From contig NZ_CP095397.1 of the NCBI RefSeq assembly GCF_023008545.1, forward strand, positions 2,046,001 through 2,110,000: a stretch of 64,000 nt of DNA, read 5' to 3'. Position 1 is the first letter of the stretch, and each line of letters begins with the position of its first letter. Made by a program: the position numbers and the translations under genes. This DNA comes from Natribaculum luteum. GTDB taxonomy: Archaea; Halobacteriota; Halobacteria; Halobacteriales; Natrialbaceae. Positions 1 to 8,820 of this stretch are shown here, piece by piece. The notes under the pieces are model-generated. The model did not search any database. It had not been told where the DNA came from and worked only from the letters and a program-made list of their open reading frames with translations.

Positions 1-218
1 TGTGGGCCTTTCCTGACGAGGTCGCCGACGAAGACGACGAGATCGTCGTCGCCGAGCTCGAGGACGGAAAACAGCGTCTCGAGGTCCTCGAGACAGCCGT
101 GGACGTCGCCGACGACGTAGACGTCGGCCCAGTTCTCGAGGTCGATCCGTCGGTGCTCGAACGATACTGCGGCGTCGAACGGTGGGTGGACGGTCGTCAC
201 TCGTCGAACACTGCTCAC
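1..218 (-). CDS. Metallophosphoesterase, N-terminal part (runs off the window start)
   Basis: Partial gene; only the first about 72 codons are inside the window. The reading frame starts at a GTG at 216-218 and contains GDVHG and, near the window edge, GDLVRKGP. These are the first two metal-binding blocks of calcineurin-like phosphoesterases of the PP2A/diadenosine-tetraphosphatase type (known for the family). Substrate cannot be told from the fragment. A TATA-like TATAAA on the minus strand (235-240) about 20 nt upstream supports a leaderless GTG start. It is divergent from map. Confidence 0.75.
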   Translation of the reverse strand, partial: MSSVRRVTTVHPPFDAAVSFEHRRIDLENWADVYVVGDVHGCLEDLETLFSVLELGDDDLVVFVGDLVRKGP

Positions 219-393
219 GACCGGTGATAAGTCGTTTATATGTTATTTCCCGCGATGTACAAAGCCGTCCGTAGCAGTATAGAGATCCAGATTCACGGGC
301 GACGTCGGCCGGCGGCAACGGGGCCTGTGTCTGCGACGACCAGGTTCGAACGGAGGCGCAACCTCTTTTTGTCGACCCGAACAACCCCGTTAC

Positions 394-1290
394 ATGGCCG
401 AAACCGAGGTCGACCTCGAGTCCGAGCAGTACGAAAAACACCGCGAGGCGGGACGAATCCTCTCGCAGGTTCGCGAGGAGGCCGCCGAACGCGTCGAGGT
501 CGGCACGACCCACCTCGAGGTAGCCGAGTTCGCCGAAGAGCGCATCCGGGAACTCGGTGGGAAACCGGCGTTTCCGGTCAACATCTCGATCGACGAGGAG
601 GCCGCACACGCCACGCCCGCCATCGACGACGAGACGACCTTCGGCGAGGAGATGGTCAACCTAGATATCGGTGTCCACGTCGACGGCTGGCTCGCCGACA
701 CGGCGATCACGGTCGACCTCTCCGGCAACCCGGAACTCGCCGAAGCCTCAGAGCAGGCCCTCGAAGCCGCACTCGAGGTCGTCGAACCCGGCGTCGAGAC
801 CGGCGAGATCGGTGCAGAGATCGAGGACGTCATCGACGGCTACGGCTTCAACCCCGTCGTCAACCTCACCGGCCACGGGCTGGGCCACTGGGAACAACAC
901 ACCAGCCCGAATATCCCGAACCGGGCCGTCTCGCAGGGGACGACCCTCGAGGTCGGCGACGTCGTCGCCATCGAACCGTTCGCGACCGACGGCGGCGGGA
1001 AAGTGACCGAAGGGTCGAAAGAGGAGATCTTCTCGCTGGAACAGGACCGGTCGGTCAGAAACCGCCAGGCTCGCGAGGCACTCGAGCAGATCACCGAGGA
1101 GTTTCGAACCTTGCCGTTCGCGACGCGCTGGCTCGAGACGGACCGGCCGGAGATGGCCCTCCGCCGGCTGAAATCTCGCGGCGTCGTCCACGGCTACCCG
1201 GTGCTCAAAGAAGACGACGGCTGTCTCGTCAGCCAGAAAGAACACACGGTCATCGTTACGGAGAGCGGCTGTGAGGTCACGACGAAGTAG
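394..1290 (+). CDS. map: Type II methionine aminopeptidase
   Basis: Removes the initiator methionine from nascent proteins in the cytoplasm. The 298-aa length is normal for archaeal type II enzymes, with the helical insertion of that class between about residues 205 and 275. The dinuclear metal ligands can be placed: D91 (NLDIG), D102 (LADTA), H161 (TGHGLG), E194 (AIEPF) and E283 (QKEHT); H72 (AAHATP) is the conserved substrate-side histidine. The ATG at 394 begins the acidic N-terminus directly, and a T-rich box (CTTTTTG, about 25 nt upstream) is a possible TATA element for a leaderless transcript. It stands alone, divergent from the phosphoesterase. High confidence. Confidence 0.95.
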   Translation: MAETEVDLESEQYEKHREAGRILSQVREEAAERVEVGTTHLEVAEFAEERIRELGGKPAFPVNISIDEEAAHATPAIDDETTFGEEMVNLDIGVHVDGWLADTAITVDLSGNPELAEASEQALEAALEVVEPGVETGEIGAEIEDVIDGYGFNPVVNLTGHGLGHWEQHTSPNIPNRAVSQGTTLEVGDVVAIEPFATDGGGKVTEGSKEEIFSLEQDRSVRNRQAREALEQITEEFRTLPFATRWLETDRPEMALRRLKSRGVVHGYPVLKEDDGCLVSQKEHTVIVTESGCEVTTK

Positions 1291-1328
1291 GGAGATTCCG
1301 ATCGCCCGACGGCAAAAATGGCGCGTAC

Positions 1329-1529
1329 TCAAGCGTTGTTCATCCGCTGGCTCTCGCGGTGCCCGCATCGTTGACACTCGGTGACGCGGTACGGTTCGCG
1401 GGAGAACTGTGCGTTCTCCTCTTTCAGACTCTCCGTGCGGATCTGGACGGAGACTTCGTGGATCGTGTCGAGTCCACACCGTTCGCAGTATTCGGTCATC
1501 CCGTTGAATGAGTTGTCTGTCGTTGCCAT
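1329..1529 (-). CDS. Small zinc-ribbon protein (DUF7835-like)
   Basis: A 66-aa protein with two CxxC knuckles, CERC near residue 16 and CQRC near residue 53, which would bind one zinc as a beta-ribbon. The spacing and the SFNGMTE start match a small family conserved across haloarchaea (recalled as DUF7835; not checked). Function is unknown. Zinc ribbons of this size may bind nucleic acid or protein partners, but nothing here shows which. It converges on map with a 38-nt gap and is followed upstream by an AT-rich stretch containing its promoter. Confidence 0.8.
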   Translation of the reverse strand: MATTDNSFNGMTEYCERCGLDTIHEVSVQIRTESLKEENAQFSREPYRVTECQRCGHRESQRMNNA

Positions 1530-1805
1530 TGGGTGATCACTCTATCTAGGTAGAATATAAATCCTCGTTTCATTTCATGCGTCAAGGGGTGGAAAACGCA
1601 AGCAGGCGTCGGGTTCTGGATCCAGCGGTTGAGAACGTTCTATATCGTTTAGAAGTCGATTTGAGCGGGTTTCGTTCGAAATACAAGAATAAATGATAGC
1701 GAATTAATATGATTTCATCGATGAATAGATGGTTGGAAATGTGCGCGCGCGTTGCGATCGCGCGCGGAATCAAGTAATATATGCACGGATCGACTCACGT
1801 CGGGC
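1530..1805. promoter_or_regulatory. AT-rich divergent promoter region with a GC-alternating hairpin
   Basis: The region separates the zinc-ribbon gene and the HIT gene. TAATATAT at 1775-1782 lies 24-31 nt before the HIT ATG and is the likely TATA box of a leaderless transcript. Just upstream, GCGCGCG (1743-1749) and CGCGCGC (1759-1765) can pair around a short loop; the alternating purine-pyrimidine run is also Z-DNA-prone. Low GC over 1540-1740 contrasts with the flanking genes. No further gene is seen. Confidence 0.55.
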
Positions 1806-2345
1806 ATGGAGCAGGTGTTTGCCCCGTGGCGGATCGAGTGGATCAAACGCGACGACAAGAACCCGGACGTCGACGACTGCGTTTTCTGTGAATTCCCCGA
1901 ACGGAGCGACGACCGGGCGAACCGGATCGTCGCCCGCAACGAACACGCCTTCGTTCTCCTGAACAACTACCCGTACAACCCCGGTCACGTGATGGTGATT
2001 CCCTACGCCCACACCGGCGAGTACGGCGCTCTCACCGACGAACAACTGCTCGACCACGCCCGCTTGAAACAGCGAACGTTCGACGCACTCGAGGCCGCAC
2101 TCGAGCCGGACGGGTTCAACGCCGGCTTGAACCTCGGTCAGTCCGCTGGCGGGTCCATCAAGGACCACTTGCACACCCACGTCGTCCCTCGCTGGGAGGG
2201 CGACACCAACTTCATGCCGGTCGTCGGCGATACGACGGTGATCGTCGAGGCACTCGAGGAGACCTACGACCACCTCCACGAGGCGTTCGCGGCCCAGGAG
2301 GGGGCGACAGTAGCGGGCGACGATCGGGCCGTCCTCTTCGAGTGA
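1806..2345 (+). CDS. HIT-family nucleotide hydrolase/transferase
   Basis: Histidine-triad protein, probably cleaving the alpha-phosphate of nucleotidyl substrates such as Ap4A or nucleoside phosphoramidates. The triad HLHTHVV is at residues 121-127 (H121, H123, H125), preceded by the conserved GLNLGQSAGGS segment. An N-terminal CVFC (25-28) could bind zinc as in Fhit/HINT-like relatives. The 179-aa length fits the archaeal Fhit-like branch. An upstream in-frame start at 1752 exists, but the start at 1806 is better: homologue-like MEQVFAPWRIEW and a TATA box 24-31 nt upstream. Substrate not determinable. Confidence 0.88.
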   Translation: MEQVFAPWRIEWIKRDDKNPDVDDCVFCEFPERSDDRANRIVARNEHAFVLLNNYPYNPGHVMVIPYAHTGEYGALTDEQLLDHARLKQRTFDALEAALEPDGFNAGLNLGQSAGGSIKDHLHTHVVPRWEGDTNFMPVVGDTTVIVEALEETYDHLHEAFAAQEGATVAGDDRAVLFE

Positions 2346-2464
2346 CACTGCCTGACACGATCGATCTATCGATCGCATCCGAGGTGCCCTCGCCAGCGGC
2401 GACACGCTCGAGTCGCGATCGATTGTCGGAACGTCCTTGGGTGTCCCCTGCGTAGAGAGAACTG

Positions 2465-3403
2465 ATGGACCGCGTGCGAGCGATGCGGCGAGTCGGACTG
2501 GTCGCCCTCGGCGTCAACCTCCTGTTGGTGCTGACCAAGGGGATCGTCTGGTACCAGTCCGGGAGCCTTGCAGTCGGGTCGGAGGCGGTCAACAGCCTCG
2601 CCGACGTCGGTTACAGTCTCGTCGTCGCCACCGGACTATACGTGACGACCCAGCCGCCGGACACCGAACACCCCCACGGCCACGAGCGAATCGAACCGTT
2701 CGTCTCGCTTTTCGTCGCGGTCGTCATCTTCGTCGTCGGTGGACTGATCCTCTGGCGGTCGGCGAACTCGCTTTTGACCGGCGAGATTGCCGTCGCGACC
2801 GGCCCCTGGGCGGTCGCCGTGCTCGCGTTCGCCGGTGGGACGAAGTTCCTGTTCTACCGGTACTGCCTCCGTCTCGGGCAGACGCACAACTCGCCCGCCG
2901 TCATCGCGACGGCGAAAGACAACCGCAACGACGTCCTCACGGCGGGCGCTGCCCTCGTCGGCGTCGCCGGTGCCCAGGCCGGGATGCCCGTCCTCGATCC
3001 CCTCGCGGCCGCCGTCGTCGCCGTCGGGATCGTCTACTCCGGTCTCGAAATCGTCTACGACAACCTCGACTATCTCGTCGGCGGCGCCCCGCCAGAAGAA
3101 CTGCGCTGTGACATCGTCCACCGGGCGATAACCCACCCCGACGTCGAGGGCGTCCACGACGTCGTCGCCCACTACGTCGGCCCCGAGATCGACGTCAGCC
3201 TCCACATCGAGGTCGAAGGCGACCACACCGTCCTCGAGGCACACGACATCGAGAGCGACGTCGTCGAACGGATCCGGGATATTCCCGAGGTCGACGACGT
3301 CTTCGTCCACGTCGACCCGCGAGAACTCGGCGAGTGGAAAGAAGACGACGAGGCGAGTCGGCTGGCGGAACTGAGCGACGAGTACACCGACGGCAGGTCC
3401 TAG
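2465..3403 (+). CDS. Cation diffusion facilitator (CDF) family metal exporter
   Basis: A 312-aa metal/H+ antiporter of the cytoplasmic membrane with about six transmembrane segments in the first 210 residues and a cytoplasmic ferredoxin-like C-terminal domain (about 215-285). The His-rich loop HPHGHER (69-75) and SEAVNSLADVG (39-49) identify the family. The transport-site residues read N43xxxD47 and D152xxxD156 instead of the DxxxD/HxxxD typical of Zn transporters. A DxxxD in the second position is known from Mn-type CDFs, so Mn(II) is the better guess. Its TAG stop overlaps the convergent neighbour's stop within a CTAG palindrome. Confidence 0.9.
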   Translation: MDRVRAMRRVGLVALGVNLLLVLTKGIVWYQSGSLAVGSEAVNSLADVGYSLVVATGLYVTTQPPDTEHPHGHERIEPFVSLFVAVVIFVVGGLILWRSANSLLTGEIAVATGPWAVAVLAFAGGTKFLFYRYCLRLGQTHNSPAVIATAKDNRNDVLTAGAALVGVAGAQAGMPVLDPLAAAVVAVGIVYSGLEIVYDNLDYLVGGAPPEELRCDIVHRAITHPDVEGVHDVVAHYVGPEIDVSLHIEVEGDHTVLEAHDIESDVVERIRDIPEVDDVFVHVDPRELGEWKEDDEASRLAELSDEYTDGRS

Positions 3404-4653
3404 AGCGGGCGACCGAACGCGTAGACCGTGTTGTGACCCGTCACCTCGAGGTCGACGAAGTCACCGGGCTCGAGGTCGTACTCGTCGGCGTCGCGGACGA
3501 TGATCTGCCTGTACGCCGAGTCTCGGCACTTCACGGAGTCTCCAGTGCCTTCCTCGACGACGAGTACGTCTTCTCGCGTCTCGCCGACCATCGCCTCGTA
3601 GGCTTCGCCGACGATCTCCATTTTCAGTTCGGACATCTCCCTCGAGCGTTCCTTCTTGATCGTACCGCCGAGTCCCTTCATTTCGGCTGCGTCCGTCCCG
3701 GGGCGCTTCGAGAAGCGGGTGACGTTGAGCTTCTCCGGGCGCGTCTCGCGCAACAGCGCCATCGACTGCTCGTGGTCGGCGTCGCTCTCCGTCGGGAAGC
3801 CGACGATGAAGTCCGTCGACAGCGTCCAGTACTCGAGGGCCTCGTCGAACGTCTCGACCACCTCGAGGTACTCTCCGACCTGGTGCTGGCGGCGCATGTC
3901 GCCCAGCACGTCGTTCGATCCCGACTGGACGGGTGCGTGTAGGAAGTCGTACAGCTTCTCGTTTTCCGCGAAGACTGCGGCGAGTTCTTCGCGGATGCCG
4001 TGGACGCCTTTCGGGTTAGCCATCCCGACGCGGACCCGGAACTCACCGTCGATCGCACAGATCCGCTCGAGCAGTTCGTGGAGTTTCCGTTCGCCCGTGT
4101 CCCAGCCGTAGACGCCGGTGTCCTGGCCCGTGATGCGGATCTCTTTCGCGCCGGCGTGGACGAGTGCGCGGGCTTTCTCGACGTTCTCCTCGATAGGCGG
4201 CGAGTCGATCTTGCCCGTCGCCTGCTTCGTGATGCAGTACGAACAGTCGGACATACAGCCGCGGGCGATCGGGAGGATGCCGACGACACCGTCGAGGACG
4301 GGCTCCGTGCCGGGCGTCGTCGTCGGACACTCGCCGTTCGTGACGGCTTCGGGGACCTCGTCCCAGTGGAGGATCTCGGCGTCAATACCCGCGTCCTCGA
4401 ACTCCTCGCCCTGTGCGAGCGCCATACAACCGGTGACGATGAGATCTGCCGTCTCGTCGGCGAGTTCCTCGGCCCGGCGGAGCATGTTTCGCTCGGTCTT
4501 CTCGACGACCGTACAGGAGTTCATGATTGCGACGTCCGCCTCGTCTGGGCCGTCGACCCGGTGGTGACCCGCGTCGCGGAGCCGTCGCTCGATCTCCCGG
4601 CTCTCGCCGCGGTTCGACGTACAGCCGTACGTCTCGATGTGGTACCGGGCCAT
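3400..4653 (-). CDS. tRNA t6A37 methylthiotransferase (MtaB/CDKAL1-type radical SAM)
   Basis: Inserts a methylthio group at C2 of N6-threonylcarbamoyladenosine-37 of tRNA, using two 4Fe-4S clusters. The 417-aa protein has the N-terminal UPF0004 domain with cysteines in ETYGCTSN, MNSCTVV and VTGCMAL, the radical-SAM motif CMSDCSYC, and a C-terminal TRAM-like segment ending in GHNTVYAFG. This three-domain order defines the MiaB/MtaB family, and the archaeal branch modifies t6A. The start at 4653 (MARYHIETYGC) is preferred over an upstream codon because the first cysteine then sits at residue 11. It converges with the CDF gene and both stops share CTAG. Confidence 0.9.
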   Translation of the reverse strand: MARYHIETYGCTSNRGESREIERRLRDAGHHRVDGPDEADVAIMNSCTVVEKTERNMLRRAEELADETADLIVTGCMALAQGEEFEDAGIDAEILHWDEVPEAVTNGECPTTTPGTEPVLDGVVGILPIARGCMSDCSYCITKQATGKIDSPPIEENVEKARALVHAGAKEIRITGQDTGVYGWDTGERKLHELLERICAIDGEFRVRVGMANPKGVHGIREELAAVFAENEKLYDFLHAPVQSGSNDVLGDMRRQHQVGEYLEVVETFDEALEYWTLSTDFIVGFPTESDADHEQSMALLRETRPEKLNVTRFSKRPGTDAAEMKGLGGTIKKERSREMSELKMEIVGEAYEAMVGETREDVLVVEEGTGDSVKCRDSAYRQIIVRDADEYDLEPGDFVDLEVTGHNTVYAFGRPL

Positions 4654-4821
4654 TCGCTCCGTTACTCGGGTCTCACGCGGCAAAAGCGCGACGGATTCCC
4701 GTCACCGTCGAGCGTCTCCCCGCGAATCGACGACCCGAGCCACGCACCATCCAAGACACCTCGGAGCGGGTGACTTTCAGTGATGGAAACTATTATAGCC
4801 CTCAGATGACGACCGTATCGT
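4654..4821. promoter_or_regulatory. Divergent promoter region
   Basis: The region lies between the methylthiotransferase start and the secreted-protein start. TATTATA at 4791-4797 is 25-31 nt upstream of the ATG at 4822 and is the likely TATA box of a leaderless transcript. No other feature is evident. Confidence 0.6.
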
Positions 4822-6786
4822 ATGTTTGGCAAGAAACAAATTTTTGCACTACTGCTCGCCCTCCTGCTCGTCACGAGCGCGGGGGTCGTCGCAGTCGGTG
4901 CAACTGCCGACCCGCTCGGTTCGTCGACGCAGGCCCAGACGGGCGAACAGACCGACGTCGACGACGTCGACGACGTCGACGAAGTGTACGTCGAAGAAAA
5001 CGGTGACGCGATTCTCGTCTACGAGGAAGCCCACGATGACGCCGACGACGCCGACGCGCTGGCTGGCGAGTTCGGACTCGAGACGCAGTCGGGGCTGATG
5101 CACGTCCTCTACTCCGGGACGTTCGACGAGTTCGAGGACGTAGACCAGGACGAACTCGGGGTGGCCGGCGACCTGTCGGTCAAGATGACCCCCGAGTCGA
5201 TCACGAGTTCCGGAGACCTGACGACGAACACGACCGACGACGTCGAGAATCTCGAGGCGACCGTCGAGAACACGCGCACGCGAACGACCGCCTCCTCGAG
5301 TGCTGACGTCACCGTGAGCGTCGCCACCGCCGAGAACGCACCGGCCGTCGGGTCGGCGACCGTCGACGCCGAGACGAAGACGACCGCCTCGACGTTTACG
5401 TCAGCAGGATCGGTGAGCGCTTCGCTCCCGGCAGATTCCGTGGCTGCACAGGGGGCCGGCGAACACCTCGAGGTGACGATCACCGAAACCGACGGTACCT
5501 ACGACCTCGAGGTCGTCGAGCAGACGACGGTCTTCGACTGGGAACGAGATAGCTGGGACACGCGTGCCGACGCCGAAGCCAGCCTCGAGAGCCGGTACGC
5601 CGGGGTCGCCATGGGGCTCGGCGGGACGGCCGACGTCTCGCTCGAAGAGTACGACTTCGAGGAAGGTGACAGCGAACACGCCGTCTCCCTCGAGTACACC
5701 GTCACGTTCCAGGACGTGAAAGACCAGCTTGCATCGCAACTGGCACAGCAGCTCGCGACCAACTCCGAGTTCGACCTCGACGAGCACGAGGCCCAGTCGA
5801 TCGCCGACCGCATCGCTGCACTGGAGGTCGACCGAATCCACTACTCGCTGGACGCGAGCGGAACCGACCTCTCCTCCGAGTGGGACGTCGCGATCGACAA
5901 CTACGACGAACTGGTCCTCGGCTTCGTCGAGATCGCCGAGTCGGTCGACGACCTCGACGACGACCTCGCCGACCAGTACGACGAGATCGGCGAGACGATC
6001 GACGCACAGAACGAGGCCGACCTCGTCCGGACCTCGTCGTGGAATCTGTCGATCGACGTCGAAGAGGATCGGACCACGTACGCGTTTACCGGCCAGTCCG
6101 ACGCCGACAACTGGGAGGCGTACGTGACCGAACTCGAGGATCGCGGCCTCGAGCAGTACGTCGGCGAGACAACCTACGAGTTCGACGCACAGACCGTCGA
6201 CGACGAACTCGAGATCAGCTACGACTACGAGTCCAGCCAGGACGAGATGCTCGACCGGGCGCTCGACCAGCTGATCCAGTCTGCCGAACAGGACGGTGAC
6301 GTCGACGAGGACGTCGTCGAAACCGTCGAGAACGTCCGTAACTCGGAGTTCGAGGTCGCGAAACTGTCCGCCTCGGTCGACGAGGAGTCGTTCGAGGTCC
6401 GTTCGGCTGCGATGTTCGACAACCTCGCTGCTCTCGAGGGCGTCCCGATCGAGACCGACGACAACCTGACGGTGACTGCCGTCCACGGTGAGACCGACGA
6501 CGGCACGACGACGACGTACGTGACCGTCGAGGAGTTCGTCGGCGAGGACGCCTCCGAATCGCAGATCCGCGAACACGACCGCGTCGGCGAGGAGACGGCG
6601 GTCCACGAACCCGGCGAGTGGGACCGCGAGTTCCCCTCGATCGACGACGAAGCGGTCCAGTCGTACCTCGGCGTCGCCGACGACGGCTCACTGCTGCCCG
6701 TCGATACACCAGTCGCCGTCGCGCTTTTGGCCGTGATCGCGCTCGTCGCGGCCGGCGCGGGCGTCTTCTACCGACGGCGGTCCTGA
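4822..6786 (+). CDS. Large secreted, C-terminally anchored acidic surface protein
   Basis: A 654-aa protein whose function I do not recognise. It has a Sec-type signal peptide (KK followed by a hydrophobic stretch to about residue 30), a DVDDVDDVDEV acidic linker, a long Asp/Glu/Thr-rich beta-like region with a central helical segment (about 300-390), and a C-terminal transmembrane helix (about 630-650) followed by YRRRS. The N-out topology and Arg-rich cytoplasmic tail suggest a cell-surface protein held by its C-terminal helix. No PGF motif is present, so archaeosortase processing is not indicated. It is monocistronic with its own TATA box. Convergent with the AI-2E gene. Confidence 0.75.
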   Translation: MFGKKQIFALLLALLLVTSAGVVAVGATADPLGSSTQAQTGEQTDVDDVDDVDEVYVEENGDAILVYEEAHDDADDADALAGEFGLETQSGLMHVLYSGTFDEFEDVDQDELGVAGDLSVKMTPESITSSGDLTTNTTDDVENLEATVENTRTRTTASSSADVTVSVATAENAPAVGSATVDAETKTTASTFTSAGSVSASLPADSVAAQGAGEHLEVTITETDGTYDLEVVEQTTVFDWERDSWDTRADAEASLESRYAGVAMGLGGTADVSLEEYDFEEGDSEHAVSLEYTVTFQDVKDQLASQLAQQLATNSEFDLDEHEAQSIADRIAALEVDRIHYSLDASGTDLSSEWDVAIDNYDELVLGFVEIAESVDDLDDDLADQYDEIGETIDAQNEADLVRTSSWNLSIDVEEDRTTYAFTGQSDADNWEAYVTELEDRGLEQYVGETTYEFDAQTVDDELEISYDYESSQDEMLDRALDQLIQSAEQDGDVDEDVVETVENVRNSEFEVAKLSASVDEESFEVRSAAMFDNLAALEGVPIETDDNLTVTAVHGETDDGTTTTYVTVEEFVGEDASESQIREHDRVGEETAVHEPGEWDREFPSIDDEAVQSYLGVADDGSLLPVDTPVAVALLAVIALVAAGAGVFYRRRS

Positions 6787-6828
6787 GGCCACTCTTTTTT
6801 CGTCTCGAGTCGAGACTCGAGCGGGCAG
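6787..6828. terminator. Probable bidirectional terminator
   Basis: The short gap between two convergent genes has a T6 run right after the surface-protein stop and an inverted repeat GTCTCGA-G-TCGAGAC (about 6804-6818). Archaeal terminators rely on T tracts, with hairpins as optional helpers, so this is a reasonable terminator at least for the plus strand. Confidence 0.45.
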
Positions 6829-7848
6829 TTAGCCGCTTGCCTGTTCTGCCTCGAGTCGGTGGTAGTGTTCGTTGACGACAGAGAGCGTCGCCGCGAACGC
6901 ACCGAGAATGACCGGTCCGAAGAACAGGCCCATGATGCCGAACGCGTATGCACCGCCGAGGACGCCGAGAATGATGATCGCAGGACTGAGTTCGGCGTAG
7001 CGGTCGACGACGATCGGTCGGAGGTAGTCGTCGGAGATGCTGACGACGATCGCGCTGTAGACGAACAGTGCGACCGCGAGAAACGGCTCGCCGGTCAACG
7101 CGAGGTAGACCACTGCGGGACCCCACACGAGGAACGCGCCGACCAGCGGAATCAACGCGAGCACGATCATCACGAACGTCCAGAAGATGCCGTTCGGGAC
7201 TCCGGTCGCGATCAGCCCTGCCCCGGCGATAACTCCCTGGACGATGGCGATCAGGACGTGACCGACGAGGACGGCCCACATAACGGCGTTCAGTTCGCGG
7301 TAAAAGTCGTCCTGGACGTCGGCAGGAAGCGGCGTCGTCTCCCGGACCCAGTCGACGAACGCACGCCCGTCTTTGAGGAGGTAGTAGACGAGAAAGATCG
7401 CCAGCCCGAGGCCGATCAGGGTGTGCGTGATCGTCGTGAACGCGTTCGGCGACTGCTGGAGGACGACCAGCCCGACCTCCTGGCCCGAGGTCGTAAGCTC
7501 CGACGTCAGGTCGACTTGCATTCCCGTCCGCTCCGCGATGATCCGCTCGAGTTCCGCCAACTGGACCGACTCGGGATCGAAGCCCTCGACGATTCGCGTC
7601 GCGCTGTCGACGACCACGCCGAGCATCAACACGAACGGGACCACGAACCCTGCGGTGGCGAGTAAAACGAGCGCGAGCGCCGAGACGGTCGGCGACGTGC
7701 GCGACTCGAGTCGCTCCTGCAACGGGTGGAGAATGTACGCGATGAGCACCGCGACGAGGACGTACTGGGCGAACGGCAAGACGAGCAGCAGCGAGAGGGC
7801 GCCGAAGGCGACGACGAGCGCGAGGAGATATCCCTTACTGAGATTCAC
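6829..7848 (-). CDS. AI-2E family (UPF0118) membrane permease
   Basis: Integral membrane protein of the PerM/UPF0118 family, with roughly eight hydrophobic segments and the conserved C-terminal block with P-I/V-G-FLVWGP and GPVILG. Bacterial members export autoinducer-2 or act in Na+/H+ exchange; the archaeal substrate is unknown. Two starts are possible: ATG at 7875 (adds nine polar residues) or GTG at 7848 (VNLSKGYLL). I chose 7848 because TTTTATGC on the minus strand lies about 25 nt upstream of it, as expected for a leaderless message. The long upstream reading frame beyond 7875 is a shadow of the divergent DUF547 gene. Confidence 0.85.
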   Translation of the reverse strand: MNLSKGYLLALVVAFGALSLLLVLPFAQYVLVAVLIAYILHPLQERLESRTSPTVSALALVLLATAGFVVPFVLMLGVVVDSATRIVEGFDPESVQLAELERIIAERTGMQVDLTSELTTSGQEVGLVVLQQSPNAFTTITHTLIGLGLAIFLVYYLLKDGRAFVDWVRETTPLPADVQDDFYRELNAVMWAVLVGHVLIAIVQGVIAGAGLIATGVPNGIFWTFVMIVLALIPLVGAFLVWGPAVVYLALTGEPFLAVALFVYSAIVVSISDDYLRPIVVDRYAELSPAIIILGVLGGAYAFGIMGLFFGPVILGAFAATLSVVNEHYHRLEAEQASG

Positions 7849-7998
7849 ACATGTCGATTCGACACGACTTTGCATAAAACCGAACCATGTTCGTGCCGTG
7901 ACGCCGTCTCGTGGACGACGGAGACGTGTCCGGGAATCCGACTGTCGACTTCGGTTGGAACACGGCTTCAAGGTGCTGGTACCCGAAATAACAACTGG

Positions 7999-8673
7999 AT
8001 GTCGACTCGGCTCGATCCGCTCACGATCTCGGCCGACCTGTTGTACGCAGTCAAGACCGGAGGTGACGTCGCCGGACTGCGTGATCGCCTCGCTACCCTC
8101 GAGCGCGAACGACTCTCGAGGGCGCTGGCCAGCCGTCGACAGCGACTGGTGTTCTGGCTCAACTGTTACAACGCCTACGTCCAGTTGCGCCTGGACGACG
8201 GGCCGTCTCTCGACGATGGACCTCTCTCCCGCTGGCGGTTCTTCGCTCGGGACTGGATCCCCATCGCCGGACGGTGGTTGAGTCTCGACGACGTCGAACA
8301 CGGTCTGCTCCGGAGTTCGAAGCACCCGTGGGGACTCGGCTACCTCCCGCGACCGTTCCCGTCGTCGTTCGAGCGCACGTATCGACTCGAGGAGGTCGAC
8401 CCGCGAATCCACTTCGTCCTCTCGAAGGGAACCGACAAGAGTCCGCCGGTCACCGTCTACTCGCCGGACGACTGCAACGAGGAACTCGACGTCGCGACCG
8501 AGTGGTTTCTCGACGAGAACGTGAGCTACGATCCGAACGAGAACGTCGTGACCGTGCCGCGACTGTTCCTGTGGTATCAGGGGGACTTCGGTGGGCGACG
8601 CGGCGTCCTCGAGTTCCTGCGGCGATACGACGCGGTTCCGCCCGACGCGACGCCGTCGCTCGCGTACGACTGA
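7999..8673 (+). CDS. DUF547 domain-containing protein
   Basis: A 224-aa cytoplasmic protein with the hallmarks of DUF547: RLVFWLNCYNAYV near residue 52, a central DDVEHGLLR, PRIHFVLSKGT, and a C-terminal FLWYQGDFGG. In this family a Cys-His pair in a transglutaminase-like fold has been suggested; C56 and H135 could fit, but no activity is established. The ATG at 7999 begins the conserved part; the longer in-frame extension overlaps the divergent permease. Its TGA stop is also the first triplet of a TGATAC palindrome (see repeat at 8671). Confidence 0.8.
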   Translation: MSTRLDPLTISADLLYAVKTGGDVAGLRDRLATLERERLSRALASRRQRLVFWLNCYNAYVQLRLDDGPSLDDGPLSRWRFFARDWIPIAGRWLSLDDVEHGLLRSSKHPWGLGYLPRPFPSSFERTYRLEEVDPRIHFVLSKGTDKSPPVTVYSPDDCNEELDVATEWFLDENVSYDPNENVVTVPRLFLWYQGDFGGRRGVLEFLRRYDAVPPDATPSLAYD

Positions 8674-8755
8674 TACTGATGGCGGCGACTGTGTACCGGG
8701 GCAACCGCGAGACGGGTTACGGTTGCTCGCCGTCGCGGCCGTCACACCGTCGACG
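8671..8755. repeat. Stop-anchored palindromic element, diverged copy
   Basis: Begins with TGATAC, the TGA being the stop of the DUF547 gene. The inner arms GCAACCG and CGGTTGC are intact, and an outer pair GGCGGCGAC / GTCGCGGCC is still largely complementary. The right-hand terminus (GTAT or TTAT) has been lost. It is the most degraded of nine related copies and lies between convergent genes. Confidence 0.6.
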
Positions 8756-8820
8756 GCTCTGCGTCCCGATACGCCCGTGACCATCGCGCGTGTGCCGGAA
8801 CCGACGGACGACCAGCGCTA

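Noticed and set aside
5401-6606. 401-codon minus-strand open frame within the surface-protein gene
   Set aside because: Antisense composition artefact of GC-rich DNA; the plus-strand frame has a signal peptide, anchor and promoter.
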